64,000 bases of DNA. It comes from Gliomastix tumulicola. Lineage: Eukaryota > Ascomycota > Sordariomycetes > Hypocreales > Bionectriaceae. The translations under genes and the position numbers were made by a program. Positions 35,259 to 46,646 of this stretch are shown piece by piece. The notes below the pieces were generated by a model. That model made no database searches. It was not told the origin of the DNA and worked only from the letters and a program-made list of their open reading frames with translations. Numbering within the stretch: position 1 is the first letter of the stretch; the number at the start of each line of letters is the position of its first letter. Location: assembly GCA_001599755.1 (NCBI GenBank), contig BCHX01000011.1:62001-126000 (forward strand), read 5' to 3'.

Positions 35259-37651
35259 GGCGAGCCTTTGCTGTGTTTGAGGTTCCGGGATCGTAAGGTA
35301 AGGGTTTGATCGCAGGTGCAAATGCGAAATATTCTGCCGAGATCCCAAGTGAGGGGTTTTGTGTCGCCACTGCCGATTTTTGGTGCCCAAACGTCTTTGT
35401 CGAGATTTTTTTTTCTGGAGACTAAAGACGGAAAAATAATAATCCTGTCTGGTCTGGAGGGCCCGAGGTAGCATTGGAAACAGGTGTATGCTGGCAAAAC
35501 ATGATATTTATGAGCAAGAGAGTGAGGCTCTCATGGTCACGAGGCAGAAAGAATTACCGTCAAAGTCCTCGCCGCACAGCCATTGTATCTGGCCCAGAAT
35601 ATGCGGGTCCTGGTGTTCCGTGTCTGGTGCATGAAATTTGCGTTTTGGGCTAGTCGCGCGCCTCGTGTGGTTGCCTCAGGGTACCTGACACATATGCCTG
35701 CAGATCCCAACAGACGTAAATAGATGCTACTGCGACGGGTCTGCACTCATTAGCACCCAGCGACCCTTGTGTTATGACAGCTCAGGCTGATGAGACAAGG
35801 GTTAACCGATGCCGCCAACGCACGAGCAACTCCGCCCGATGCGCCAGGATCAATCTACACCAGTACCTCCCTTGCTACTGAGGCTGACATCCCTACCTCT
35901 TCACCGCCGGGGTTGGATCCACGTTGTACCCCAATAGTGAGGTGGCTTATGACCAATCAGGGCAGAGAATGCCTTCCTATCTTATATACTTCTCGAGGAA
36001 GTATCTATTGGTATGTTAGTTGCTGGGTTCCTGAACATGCGCTGGGTTTGATGGATGGGGAGCCGCCTGTTTTGGAGCAGCAATTTCGGACGACATAGGC
36101 GGGCTTCCTCGGAGGGAGCTCTTCACGCCACGTCCTAATCACCCTTCATCAACGCCTCAGGCATTGCCCTCTCTGCCTCCTCCCTGGGACAGATCTCTCC
36201 CCCTCACACTTCGTATCAGGATCGCAAGGCAGAATCCCTCTGCATTTCCCCGTCTTTCTGGCGGTGAGCACTGGCATGTTCAGTGAGGGTCCCTTGGTCA
36301 TCGCCACGTACCGTACATGTGACCGCTGCCTTGCAGGGTGGTTGCACGCCTGAAGTACCTGGTCGGTATTGTGACTACCAAAAGTCCGTGCGCGGCAGGA
36401 TATCGGACTCGTGATAGGTACACCACCCTGCTGAGGCCCGTACTCCATAGAGAGCCTTGGAACGGCACTCCGGTGTGTCTCAAGTAGGTAGCGTTGCTAG
36501 AGAGCAAAATAGGATTCATGAATTCGCACCGAGATGATACCATCTACTGCCTGCTGTTCACGTCTATCCTCTAACAGTATGAATGACGGCAAGTGACGCA
36601 GCGACTGCTTTTCAAGTCTGTTGTGGCAGAAGAGCACGGCCAGGAAGCTGGATGGTGCGTCAAGTTTGCATGACAACTGGGGCAATGCGCGACAGTTGGA
36701 AAGGCTCTGCTCAGTGGGATCAGGTGTCTTGTGTCTAGTGACTCAGTTAATAGAGTGTGAGGTTCTTGATCCGCTTAGATGTCCGCTGCACACGTCTCTC
36801 CTCCCTCTACTGTTGTCTTCAGAGCACTGGGAGGAGTTGGGCAGTGCCGGAAGTCAACTGCTGCCTGAGCCCAGGGCATGCTCAGCTTAGCGCTCTTCGA
36901 TGTCTTGGATGGACTCATCCCCATCCTATGTAGCGATCTTGTGACTGGTCTGGCATGAATGGAGAAGATCTACTTTCCGTCATCCAAGCTCCGTATGGTA
37001 GCCCACGGCCGGCACGCCAGCGTTCCACTGCAATCCCTCTACACCGAGGCACCTCGTGCAGAAGCCAATACCCTTCTGTTGATTTGGACCGTGGGGGATC
37101 TCGCCACTCTCAACGTCTACCGCAACAAGACGAAAGCGCAGGGTTTCGGCGTCCCGGATCAGGTAGCCGGCTTTCTATGGTGTCGCTCGTTCTTTGATAA
37201 GCCCTGACCGAGCTCCCTATGTTATTCTGCGAGGGGCCTCTCGTGGACTGATTGAGCGGCCAGAGGCCAGAGGGAGGTCTAGAGGGTCCCCCACCGTTCC
37301 CAGGGTCGACTCGAATCCCTACCCTACACGCTGGCAGAAAGTTGTAGGGTACCCATCGTCTCTCGCCCTTTGGGTAGTCTAATTTTCTGGAGCATGCCTT
37401 TGACATTCATACGTTCGCTTCCTGTGACATGGACGTTCCAATTCACTGGAGCGCTGTTGCAACAAAAATTGCCGTCGACTGGGAGCCTGCACAACCACTG
37501 TGTAGCAGATTCTTCGGGCCATGACCCCACCTCATCAAGTTCGTCCTCGGAGAAATAGCGGGCCGAATGTTGCCATTGCTGACAAACACGCGGCACGTCC
37601 ACATTCGAGCTCAGCTTCCGTCATCTCGACGAAATAGCCTACGCGTGCGCG
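35259..37651. other. Intergenic, no gene supported
   Basis: The first 250 bp are the likely promoter of S1. Several frames of 60-100 codons occur (for example 35790-36098 and 36959-37207, both plus strand), but none has introns, domains or a paralogue in the window. I see no repeats with partners here. Confidence 0.5.
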
Positions 37652-38167
37652 ATGTCCGAAAGCGAGATTGAACGACTTCACCGAGAACTCGAACACGAGC
37701 GGCGCGAGAAAGAGGAGGCCAGGGCGCGAGAAGAGTCTGAGCGCCGCAAGAACCAGAACACGACACTCGAAGAGTATCTATACAACTGTCACTTTGACGT
37801 CTACCAAAAATTTGATCTCGCCCTCCCATCCCAGTCTTCAACCAAATTCACCAAAGTCGACGGCAAATACTACTCCAAGCGGCTCCGCCTTTGGGACCGC
37901 TTCAGGGACATAGATCGGCAACACTATTTCGAGGCAATCGGGGAAGCCTGTGGAGGGAGTGCCCTTTCCCAGGAAAGCACATCTCCCGTAAACGCGCAAA
38001 AATGCGGCTACCCGTAGGCTTCCGTGGGTGGGGCACCCACGCTTCAGCCTACGGGTAATGCCTTCGAGAAGCTTGCTGTTGAGGATCCTGTGGGGGATTA
38101 TTCGTTACGTACGGCAAGAGCAGACATCACGCAGCGAACACCCATTTGCGGGAGTGCTTTCGTCATC
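37652..38167 (+). pseudogene. Coiled-coil N-terminus of a fungal accessory protein, interrupted by a palindrome
   Basis: ATG 37652 opens a highly charged coiled coil (SEIERLHRELEHERREKEEA) followed by a conserved-looking globular start (TTLEEYLYNCHFDVYQKFDL; LRLWDRFRDIDRQHYFEAIG). A similar start is common in multi-copy ascomycete proteins of unknown function (from general knowledge, not searched). The frame hits a TAG at 38015-38017 that lies inside a 49-bp palindrome (38009-38057). Directly after the palindrome, coding-like sequence resumes in another frame (NAFEKLAVEDPVGDYS), ending at a TGA near 38167. The gene thus appears split by the insertion plus a one-base shift. Confidence 0.55.
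38009..38057. repeat. 49-bp palindrome, back-to-back terminal inverted repeats
   Basis: Outer arms TACCCGTAGGC and GCCTACGGGTA are perfect complements. Inner arms GTGGGTG and CACCCAC are also complementary, with a few unpaired bases between and a short central loop. The ends are TA...TA. This looks like two transposon ends joined with almost nothing in between, or a miniature mariner-type element. Confidence 0.75.
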
Positions 38168-38257
38168 ATCAGTTCATGAAAAGCATCAAATTATCTTAGC
38201 CGTGATTCCCCCCCTCAGGGCCTTTCCCTCCTTGCCTCATCAGATTTTGATCGCTAA

Positions 38258-39745
38258 TCAGCTAGATATACTCACCAATCGTTTGCTTGGCCGCTCCATG
38301 CTATCTCCCATTACCTCTTCCGGATGCCATTTGGGTTGGCCTCCCTTGATCCCCGAATCTTGGGAATCTGGCAGTAACGGCGAGTCGACAGAAAGCATTG
38401 ATACAGCCGCTGGGCTCCAGGCACGTTTCCGGCGTCGACCTCGCCTCTCCTCCTCGCCGCACGCGAACCGACCCACCGCGTTGCTGTAGCTTTCACCCCC
38501 CTCCGCCTCCGACCCGTGTAATGGTGGCCCATCCTCTGCACCATCATGATCTTCCTCCGATACCTCATTGATATTCCGCTTGCGTGGGCTGACACTGCGA
38601 CTCCGTACCGAAGACCCGAATAGGGCAGGCAGCTTGTGTATTTGAGTAGCGTATAGTTCTCTTGTCCACTGGCAGCCAGTCCCTGTGTCAAAGAGCAGCA
38701 CTGAATACTCATGGACGCCTCGGAAGAGGGTCACGATGTTATCGGTGAAGATTGACCAGGCGAACCGTGCGAACAACAGCTCGACAGCGATCCCCGTCAT
38801 CATGCGGGTCAAACGATTCTGATACAGGCGGACCATTTCCGTTGAGGTCTGTGGCAACAAAACGTGTGTCACAAGTTGTGAAGTCGGCGCATCGGGTAGG
38901 TCTTTGGGCGTCGTCTTCTTGGCTGTTATTGTAAAGCGTCGCTGGTCGAACAGGTAATGCAGATCGCGTCGGAGGAGGATCAGATTCTGCTCGTCATCAA
39001 TGGGATTGAGCTCGGTCGAATTGCGAACATATCTTGATAAGGGGAACAGGTTAGCGGTATGCCGTAAGAGTGGGGAGAGAAAGGAGAGCGTACGCACCTC
39101 TTCATGTCGTTCGAGCTGAACCAATTGCTGTCGGCGACTGGCACAAGGTGTGCCAGCTCACAGGCATCATGATACCCAGAGATGCGGCACGACACATCGC
39201 GAGCAGTGGCGGCCACCTTTGCTTCAAAACGCCTTGAAGTGATTCCCCGAGCCGACTTTGTGGAATTGCTAGATCTGACCACAGAGGGGGAAGATCACCG
39301 TGAGGGAATCGCCAATGATCGAATGACGGGTGGATGGGATATTTATCTGGAGAAGCGAGAGAGAATTCAATACTTGGTTGGGTACGCGTGCCACGTGGGT
39401 GAATCGCAAGAACCTACTTTTCGGGCCATAATCTCCCAGCAAGAAGTAGTATTTTTTCCCGCGCAGAATCCCATCATCGGGCCGGTTGACACGATCAAAC
39501 GAGTCCCCTTTCTTCTCCGCTAACCAGCCCTCGTTCTCGTGCCACTTATTCCCGGCAACAATGCAACACGAATAGAATGCTGTGTCGTAGTCAAGACCGT
39601 CTCCATCGTCATCGCCGTCGACCGCGCTCAGTAGCAAGAAATCAGAACCGAAATCGGGATACGCAGGATGTCTGAAGGACACAGTGGGAATGCTTCGGGA
39701 GGTTGCTGCTTCTGGGGGAGGCCTCGGTGGCAGAGCGTGTACCAT
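38258..39745 (-). pseudogene. HNH nuclease-domain protein, copy 1, with frameshift
   Basis: Three exons are visible: 39745-39418, 39346-39098 and 39032-38258, with introns of 71 and 65 bp at positions identical to copy 2 (donors GTAGGT and GTGCGT). Exon 2 reads KYPIHPSFDHWRFPHGDLPP, as in copy 2, but between there and ARDVSCRISG the frame changes; exon 2 is one base short of the length needed. The HNH core is otherwise present: CELAHLVPVADSNWF, then NLILLRRDLHYLFDQRRF in exon 3. The C-terminal third is acidic and then Arg-rich (GEEERRGRRRKRAW). Fungal HNH-domain proteins of this type are numerous and largely uncharacterised; the fold is that of metal-dependent endonucleases. The frameshift makes it a probable pseudogene unless it is a sequencing error. 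Confidence 0.65.
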
Positions 39746-40019
39746 GGTGGTTGGTGCAGACGCCAGGTTTATTGATTTGGGGATACGGTGAACAAGACAA
39801 TCCTCCGTTGTTGATGGGAGTGGGGGACATCACATGGCGTCGCTCCCGCGGGGCAACCGGCCAAACGTCGGCACAAGAAATGCCTTCTCGCCAAGGGGAT
39901 GTGGATTCCAATCCAAGTAGCCATGGAAGAGCATAGTTCGGAGTAATAGCCGGCCCGAAAAAGGATAGAATGGTCACCCGGCTAATCCTCGGCATGCGAC
40001 GAGCGGTCGACTAATTCTG

Positions 40020-41359
40020 TTACTGAACCGCTACGGAACGAGCTGCTGAGCCATTACGAAATTCAGCCAATCCCGCATCGTCCCCAATACAGTGATCCCG
40101 GCTGCGCTTCCGTCGTCGTCCACGTGGTTTCAGGTCCTCTTCCTCTTCTTCTGCGTCCTCCTCCAGCGCCTCGGAGTAATCGTCCTGCGCGGACGAATCG
40201 CGCTGTCTCTTCTTCGGGCTAGCGCTCCGACTCCTCAAGGGTGCATCGAAGATCGTAAGCTTGCTCCGTATCTCTGTTGCTCGAAGCTTAGCCTCCCTCG
40301 TCTCATCCGTCTCCGGATCGAATAGGAGAACGCTGTACTCGGCCATCCCCTTGAAGAAGGACATGATCGGCTCTGAGAAGAGGGACCATGCGAATCGTGC
40401 AAACAAATGCTGAATGGAGATGCCCGTGAGGGGGGCAGGGGAACGATTATGGTACATAGGCACGAGTTCGCTGTTGATGTAGTCTGTATCTAGGGAGAAG
40501 ACGTGGAGGGCAAGGCAGCAGGTCTTGTCGGCGGCATTTTGTTTCGGGACGAATGTGAATCGACGGTTGTCAAAAAGAAAATGGATGTCGCGGCGGAGAG
40601 TAATCAGGTTGCTCATATCGTCGATGAACTGGCGATCAGGGCCCGATGCGCTCAGCGTGTATCTAGGCAAAGCGGCATTGTCAGCAAGGGCGCGTCTACG
40701 GTCAAGCCCCTTGTGGCAGACAACGGTATCTACCTGTTCATCTTATTCGACATGAACCACTTCTCGTCTGCCGTTGGGACGAGGTGGGACGCCTCAATGG
40801 GGCACCGATACCCTGAGATCCGACACGTTTCATCTCTCGCAATCGCAGCCGTCTTCCCTTTCAAGGCTGAAGGTCTGGCGGACTGGATGGCCACGTCAGC
40901 CCAGATGGAGGGGAGGCTGTCATGTGGGAAACGCCAATGATGGAATGAAGGGATGACGGGATACTTGTCTGGTGTCTGTCAGCGCTTTTTCGCCGAATCA
41001 AGCAAGAGAAGGCACCCTATTCACCTACAGTCTGGTGCATGTTGGCCGTCGATAAAATAGTAATACTCCTCGCCACAGAGAATATTGTTTAGAGGCCGGT
41101 CAACTTTGACGAATCTGGTCTGGCCTTGGCATTGTTCCTTCTGTGCGAGGTAGCCGGACGGCTACGTATTGTTGGTGACGATGCCACTGGCGACCAGTGC
41201 AAAGTCAAAGTCAAGGCCATCTCCATCATCGCCACCGTCGAAGGCGCCGAGCTTCAGCAGAGGCCGCTCGCCAGGGGGATAGGCTGGATGTCGGATGTCG
41301 ATACTTCTTCGACGGCGATCGGAGGTTGCGGGGGGATCGAGGGGTGGTTTGATAGGCAT
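40020..41359 (-). pseudogene. HNH nuclease-domain protein, copy 2, with TAG at codon 66
   Basis: Exons 41359-41029, 40968-40734 and 40662-40020 join in phase over introns of 60 and 71 bp to give 402 codons. The only lesion is a TAG at 41164-41162 (codon 66), between VASGIVTNNT and PSGYLAQKEQ. HNH features are intact: EASHLVPTADEKWF, then NLITLRRDIHFLFDNRRF. An acidic region and a basic RGRRRKRSRD tail follow. It is a tandem paralogue of copy 1 (both have HPAYP, DGDDDGDGLD-like and HWRFPH blocks). CAG to TAG by a CpA-to-TpA change would explain the stop. Confidence 0.65.
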
Positions 41360-43679
41360 CGGCTTTTCTTCTCGTTCGTCGAATCTCGTGTGTATCGCTG
41401 ATGATGATGATCAGATTGGGTTGGTGATGGAAGTCGAGATGGGACTGGTTCGCTGCTCGTGGTTGTTTGGCCTTGTTTCTGATGATTGACTCCGGTGTTG
41501 TGGTTGCTCTGGCAGAGTGGAGACCGAATTCATTCTGCCGATGTCCACCGCCTACCTTTCCAGGCGCAGCCACCGGTTCCCGGATCTACTGTGACGAGCC
41601 ATAATTTCCTGCTTTCACGCGTGTGTCGCGACACGGGTCCTCCGAATAGGGCAGTAGGTACTTGCGGTCAGGTAAGAGAGTACAGAGTACATCGTCGGGC
41701 CATCGGACCCGTTTGCTAACCAACACGTCCCATCTGCCACCGGGCAGCGAGTATGCATAGGACGCAGAGATCAGCCAGCTATTCCCGCCTTGCCTTCGCG
41801 GCTAGTCAATGATGGCGCCTTTCTTGCCTCCTCCATGGTGGCTAGCCACCTCCGCCCGCAAATCAAGCCTCGTCTCACGGACAAAGCTACCCTATGCAAC
41901 GCAATCCAGCAACATGGACTGGTCAGACCATGACGTTCGCAGCCAGCAGCGGCGCTTATTAGTCGCACCGTTCCATCGTCTGGTAACAACTCGGCGCACT
42001 TTTGGCAAGTACGAAAGCTTGGTTCAGTACGAGCTTGGGTCAAGCTGCCAAGTTTGAGTATAGTTCTTGGTCAGGAGGCTGGAGGTCCCGCGGAGGTCCC
42101 CACAGCGCGCCTCTGTCCGACAAAGCCTCCACGACCGACGAACCTCGACCGTCATCCCCGGCGACAGATCTCCCTTACTGACACACTGTGATGTGGGCCG
42201 TACCTTGTCTCTGGTTGCGTTTTGGGGGCAATTGGAGTTGGCGGACTGACCATCTTCTGTATCCGCTTTACCTACCCTATAACACCTTCTCCCTCCGACG
42301 AATGTCACGACGCCTTCACAGCTCTCACACTCAAGGAAAGGTCTTGTCACCGACATGGCTCCGTGCGTAGCTCTACCGAAGGCACTGAGCAATACAAGGC
42401 CAGCCCGCGATGCTCAGTATCACATCGCCCCAATTCGTCTAGCCCCAACCCTTCTACGCGAGGAGTCATTCTATCGTCCCTTTGTGGCACCATGATGGCG
42501 CCTTCCTTGCCTCTCCTTCAATAATCTAGCCTTTTCTGCCGGCAATCATGCCCGTCAACTCCAAGAGAAGCCTTGTCTCACTGACCAGCCACCCCACATC
42601 ATGCCACCCACGCGGGCGGATCACCTTGTCCTTGAGTGATACAGCAGAGATGGGAATCAATTAGACTAGCCTACTTCCCCCCAAGCACACGCAAAGGCAG
42701 CAAACGGATGAAGTGTTAGAGGCCCTCTACGTGAGTTTCAGCCTCCCTGCCGAGAACTTTACTCGGGCCGCAAAACCTGACCCCGACTCGTTCTGACTGT
42801 TTTCGAGAGCGGGCGTCCCCGGCAGCGTACTAGCGCCGCCGGGGTTTCTCTCTGGTTGGATTCCTCACGAAGGGAATTCAGGAGGCTGATCTCCCTCCCA
42901 CAAATTATTCTCCCCAATTGGCCCTCGTGACACCGAGAGTCCAGCTCCGTATCCGTTGTGCCCACTCCCCCTTTCGTTCTTCCTGGCCGTTCCTTTCTCT
43001 GTTGTCGGATTCCTTGAAGTATAGCGTTGGGCTCGGAGACTCGCTTGCGTCGATCTCCCCAGGGCTGCAACCACCTATGAGAGGGTCGGGAATCGGTTCT
43101 CCCATTGTGGGGCGTATATCGATGTCGATATTGCCAAACACCGTGATTGCATCGTCTGGAGGCTGCGCCTGACGGGCGTCCAAAGTCGTTGAATGTTGCT
43201 GGCTTTCGATCATCAGACCTTTCGAGCGTTCCTCGTCCGGTCCCGGCACTTCAACCCCAGCGCCGGTCGTCTGACGGGGGCCTGATGGGGCTCCATGACA
43301 AAGTTCGTCATGGGCATGAGCAGGATCGGTTGACATGGCTGAGGACGGTTCTGACACGGGAAGAAGAAAGACACAGCTAGGTGCTACTTGAGCTTTATTC
43401 CCCCCCCTCTACCTCGAGACGCCGCCTCACTCTCTGGCCTCTTTATGGCCCGGCCTGACATGAACTATTCTCGCATCCAAGTCCCATGCCTTTGCACCCG
43501 GAGCCCTGTTCACCCCCCTGAGGGTGTCCATGGTATCATCCCTGTCGATGTGGGCAATGCTCCAGGGAACGTGCAAGCCCATGCTTTGGAGATTCACCTA
43601 CCGGCCCCACTCATCCGTTACAGGGGAGAAGTGGGTGGAGCCTCTAGAGAGCTACCCACTGAACAAGCGTGGGCGTGAA

Positions 43680-43840
43680 CATAACAGGGGAGTGTGAGAA
43701 CCATGAATGACCAGTATATAGTCCCACCCCTCTTCCTTCTCTCCTCCACCCTCAGGCAGGGGTACAGGCCGATCAGAGCCTCTCATTTACTCTCCATTGT
43801 AATAAATATCATTTTTCCACACGAGAAACAAAGAAGGAGG
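43680..43840 (+). repeat. Possible solo LTR fragment
   Basis: A TATA-like CAGTATATAGTCCC (about 43713) is followed about 90 bp later by TGTAATAAATATCATTTTT (about 43797) and a CCACAC end. This TATA, pyrimidine-rich leader and AATAAA order is typical of short fungal LTRs. I found no second LTR, primer-binding site or pol gene nearby, so this is weak. Confidence 0.25.
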
Positions 43841-44689
43841 GGGGGAAGTTGGTAATGCATCAACCACTTGGCGAGCATCCGGAGCCATAAATTATGCCGG
43901 GCTATGGAGTATTCTCTGTTCTTCGGCATAGATGCGGTGAAGGGCGTCTACCCTTGCCGACTGGGATGCGTCGGCAGGCTGACAACAGTCACAAGGAAGC
44001 CACCCTCGTTGATATGCCAATGTGTCATAATGGCATCCTTCGGGGAACCTGGGGGTTGTCTTAAGAACGGCTGAGATTCGCATGTGAGTAAAATCGTCTA
44101 CCGTCGCCCGCCAGTGCAGGGAGTACAAGTGATTCATATAAGCCATATCGGTTCCGCCCTCTGGCTCTTTGACGATCGTCTAGTCTGACTCTAGCGTAAA
44201 TCAAGTATTTCAAGGTTAGGCCATCGCAGACTTACTTGAAATACTTGAAATCATACTTGAATTGAAGTCAGCCCTGTACGAGAGACGGAGACCAGCCAAC
44301 AGATGTTCTGAGCGTAAATGGCAGAGGCGGGAAGCGTAGATGAGACTCGCAAGCGGAGAAGGGGGCGGCTGCTGGATAGGTCTCAAACATCCAGGGAAGA
44401 TTGCCGCCTCAATAAAACTCAGGGTCGCCGGGACCCCTGCTGCCAACCATCTGCGTGTGCGGTGCTAGCTGGTGATGAGCGCCTCTCGGAGACTAGTGTA
44501 CGTAAATATCGGCCGCCTCGGTTATTGATAGTCGGTCATTCGTCATTACGCCTCAGACACACGGCAAGGGGAGTAGGCCGTGCAGTATGGACAGCGTCAC
44601 TACCAGGCCGGGAACATCCATCTGGGCCCTTTGGTCTATCGAATTTGGCTCGCTTCTCGCTGTTTCGCTTGCTGCAGGATCGATGCTAG

Positions 44690-44800
44690 GTCGACGCAGA
44701 CATGTCACACCGCTTGTCCATGGCATCGAACGACCGGGTCGTTGGCTCATCGTACGTCAGATCTCACCGCCCTTCTTATCCCTGCGAATGAGGCACATTT
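44690..44800 (+). repeat. Dispersed repeat related to 84-220
   Basis: Shares CATGTCACACCGCTTG and the following YCCRTGGC with 140-175, with declining similarity after that. Oriented as the left arm. Confidence 0.5.
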
Positions 44801-45257
44801 GGCGTCAGTGAACCCATGTGATTCGTTTGTTGAACCTCGCTAATGCGATCGTACGGGTGTCATGCTGCCTCGCTTTCCTAACACGCAATGGTCGTTAGTG
44901 TATCACGGGCGTGAAGTTTCGTGTCTCTCTCGGAGACGTAACTATTTGTCAACTCGCTAATCACGTTTCAACTCTCCTCACTGCTGTTACTGATCTCGCT
45001 CCATTACTAGCAAAGCAGTCTATCTTTAAGTGAATTTGAGGTAACAGATGAACGAACAGATAGTCAAACTAGACCCAAAAAACTTCCTGGACCGTGAAGG
45101 TGAGAATGCCCCGTCTCAGCGCGAAAGGCTGCGAAAGAAAGCGGAAGCCCCCGTCACGTAAGCGCCCCACTTCACGCACGAGACTGGTGCTTTGTAAGAG
45201 GCCCCTGAGGTCGAATGTGGATCAAGGGTAGAATCTTGAGGAATGATAGTCGGAAAG

Positions 45258-45635
45258 TTAGCATGGTGAAACCTCGTAAGCCCTCAGCAGAGAAGGGAAG
45301 GGGTTTGCAACGCACAGGTCGGCTAGCTCCTCCTTGAGCCTTTTCAAGTCGTCAGTGACTTTGAATTTGTCCTGCTTGTACTCATCCAGCACCTGCTCGC
45401 TGTCACCCAGGTCCGTGATGGCCTCGTCCACGATTTCCACCAATTTCTTTTCCCCGTCCTCTTGCGCACCCATTCCTCGCCATTCATCGAGGTCTTCGGT
45501 TGCACTCTTCCAAGCCCATCTTTTCGTCTCAGCCGTGGCCGTCCATTCCTCGATGTCGGCTTCAAGTTTTCTCAGCTTATCTTCCTTGTTTTCGATTTCG
45601 ATCTCGAGGTCATCTCGCGTCTTAGGTTGAGACAT
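45258..45635 (-). CDS. Small coiled-coil protein
   Basis: A single-exon frame of 125 residues from ATG 45635. It is strongly charged and helical, with heptad spacing (EIEIENKEDKLRKLEADIEE; VIDEAITDL-like and DDLKRLKEELADL segments), so a coiled coil is likely throughout residues 8-105. No signal peptide or membrane helix. A TATA box lies 188 nt upstream. It stands alone, with no paralogue in this window. The function is unknown; a structural or adaptor role is only a guess. Confidence 0.65.
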   Translation of the reverse strand: MSQPKTRDDLEIEIENKEDKLRKLEADIEEWTATAETKRWAWKSATEDLDEWRGMGAQEDGEKKLVEIVDEAITDLGDSEQVLDEYKQDKFKVTDDLKRLKEELADLCVANPFPSLLRAYEVSPC

Positions 45636-45815
45636 GGTGGAAATAAGTGCTCTCTAGATTGCCCAGTTAGCTAGTCTGACCACTGCGAACATGAATGGCG
45701 AGCAAGGGTTGAGGTACAGAAGAGATTGTCGAGTCGTCTCGGTATTACTTGGAAAAGTCTGAAAGGTAGATGTCGAAGACAACAGGTCGAAATGAGTTGA
45801 GGGGGTAGAGGCCGA

Positions 45816-45823
45816 TTTATATA
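45816..45823 (-). promoter_or_regulatory. TATA box upstream of the coiled-coil gene
   Basis: TATATAAA on the minus strand, 188 nt upstream of the ATG at 45635. The interval would leave a 5' leader of about 150 nt, normal for a filamentous fungus. Confidence 0.45.
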
Positions 45824-45856
45824 GGCAATAAGGGACGAGGCCTGTGTGAGAGCCAA

Positions 45857-46646
45857 GCCACTTTGGTTGCTTACTTTCCCCCCTCAGGGATGAACCCTAG
45901 TTCTCACTTGTACTGGGAAGGACAAATGTGTCTACATAGGCCTGCTTTCCTTCTCAACATAGTTACTCTTCCGTATTGGGAGACGCTCGTAATTACATTT
46001 TCCGCTGAATTATAGCTGAGGCGCAAGCGCATCACGCTAGCGAGGGCTGGACCCGAACAGGGGGGGCGATGTGTGGATACTCTAGCCAGTGCACACGCCG
46101 CCCCTTGTCTTCCTGGCAGGGGCGACCATAATCCAAACGGCCTAGTATCTTCCAAGCTCCAGAGAGACTGAGTCTGATTTCTGAGACATAAATTGGGGCG
46201 CTTAATCCCCTGTCAAGGGCAGGCACCCGGCGGCTGCCGAACCTCGGGCACTCACGCATGGAGGAGTCCTAAGAGCGACACGGTGCCATCCACCACATGA
46301 CCTGCGAGCAGAGGCGGGACACACAAGCGAATCGACTAGACAGTAGTCTTTATGGGTCTATCAGGCGGTACTGTTCTGGTCCCGTGCAAGCGAGACTTGA
46401 AGCCTCGCTACCTAATCTGTTCGTCGCACAGAGAAGGCCTCCCTTCACACAGCGACTTCACAACAATTCTGATACAGGAAGGAGAGAGTTTACCTCGTTC
46501 CCGCGTGTGTCACTTGCTTTGCATCGTGGTCGTGTATTAACAGCCATAGCAGCAGAAGCCACTTTCAGAAAGTCGGTCTTGCGCAGTAGCCACGTTTATT
46601 CGATATATTAAAGAAGCTCCGACGGAGTTGAGAGAAAAAAATGAAG
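45857..46646. other. Intergenic, no gene seen
   Basis: Only short overlapping frames (46297-46611 plus; 46259-46032 minus) are present and none is supported by splice sites or paralogues. Confidence 0.5.

Larger units (their letters stand above)
41360..45257. other. Gene-poor stretch with dispersed repeats
   Basis: No gene is well supported. A Pro/Glu/Asp-rich 150-codon frame on the minus strand (43357-42905, MSEPSSAMSTDPAHAHDELC) is possible but has no supporting feature. Segments 41806-41935 and 42490-42600 are diverged direct repeats (GATGGCGCCTTYCTTGCCTC). A promoter/polyadenylation-like block lies at 43700-43830, and a copy of the 84-220 repeat at 44690-44800. Confidence 0.45.

Noticed and set aside
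37290..37330. tRNA-like T-arm (GTCGACTCGAATCC)
   Set aside because: No matching anticodon and D arms or acceptor stem can be drawn at the right distances.
42905..43357. 150-codon acidic minus-strand frame
   Set aside because: It starts plausibly (MSEPSSAMSTD) but has no domain, intron signal or paralogue; kept only as a mention in the regional entry.
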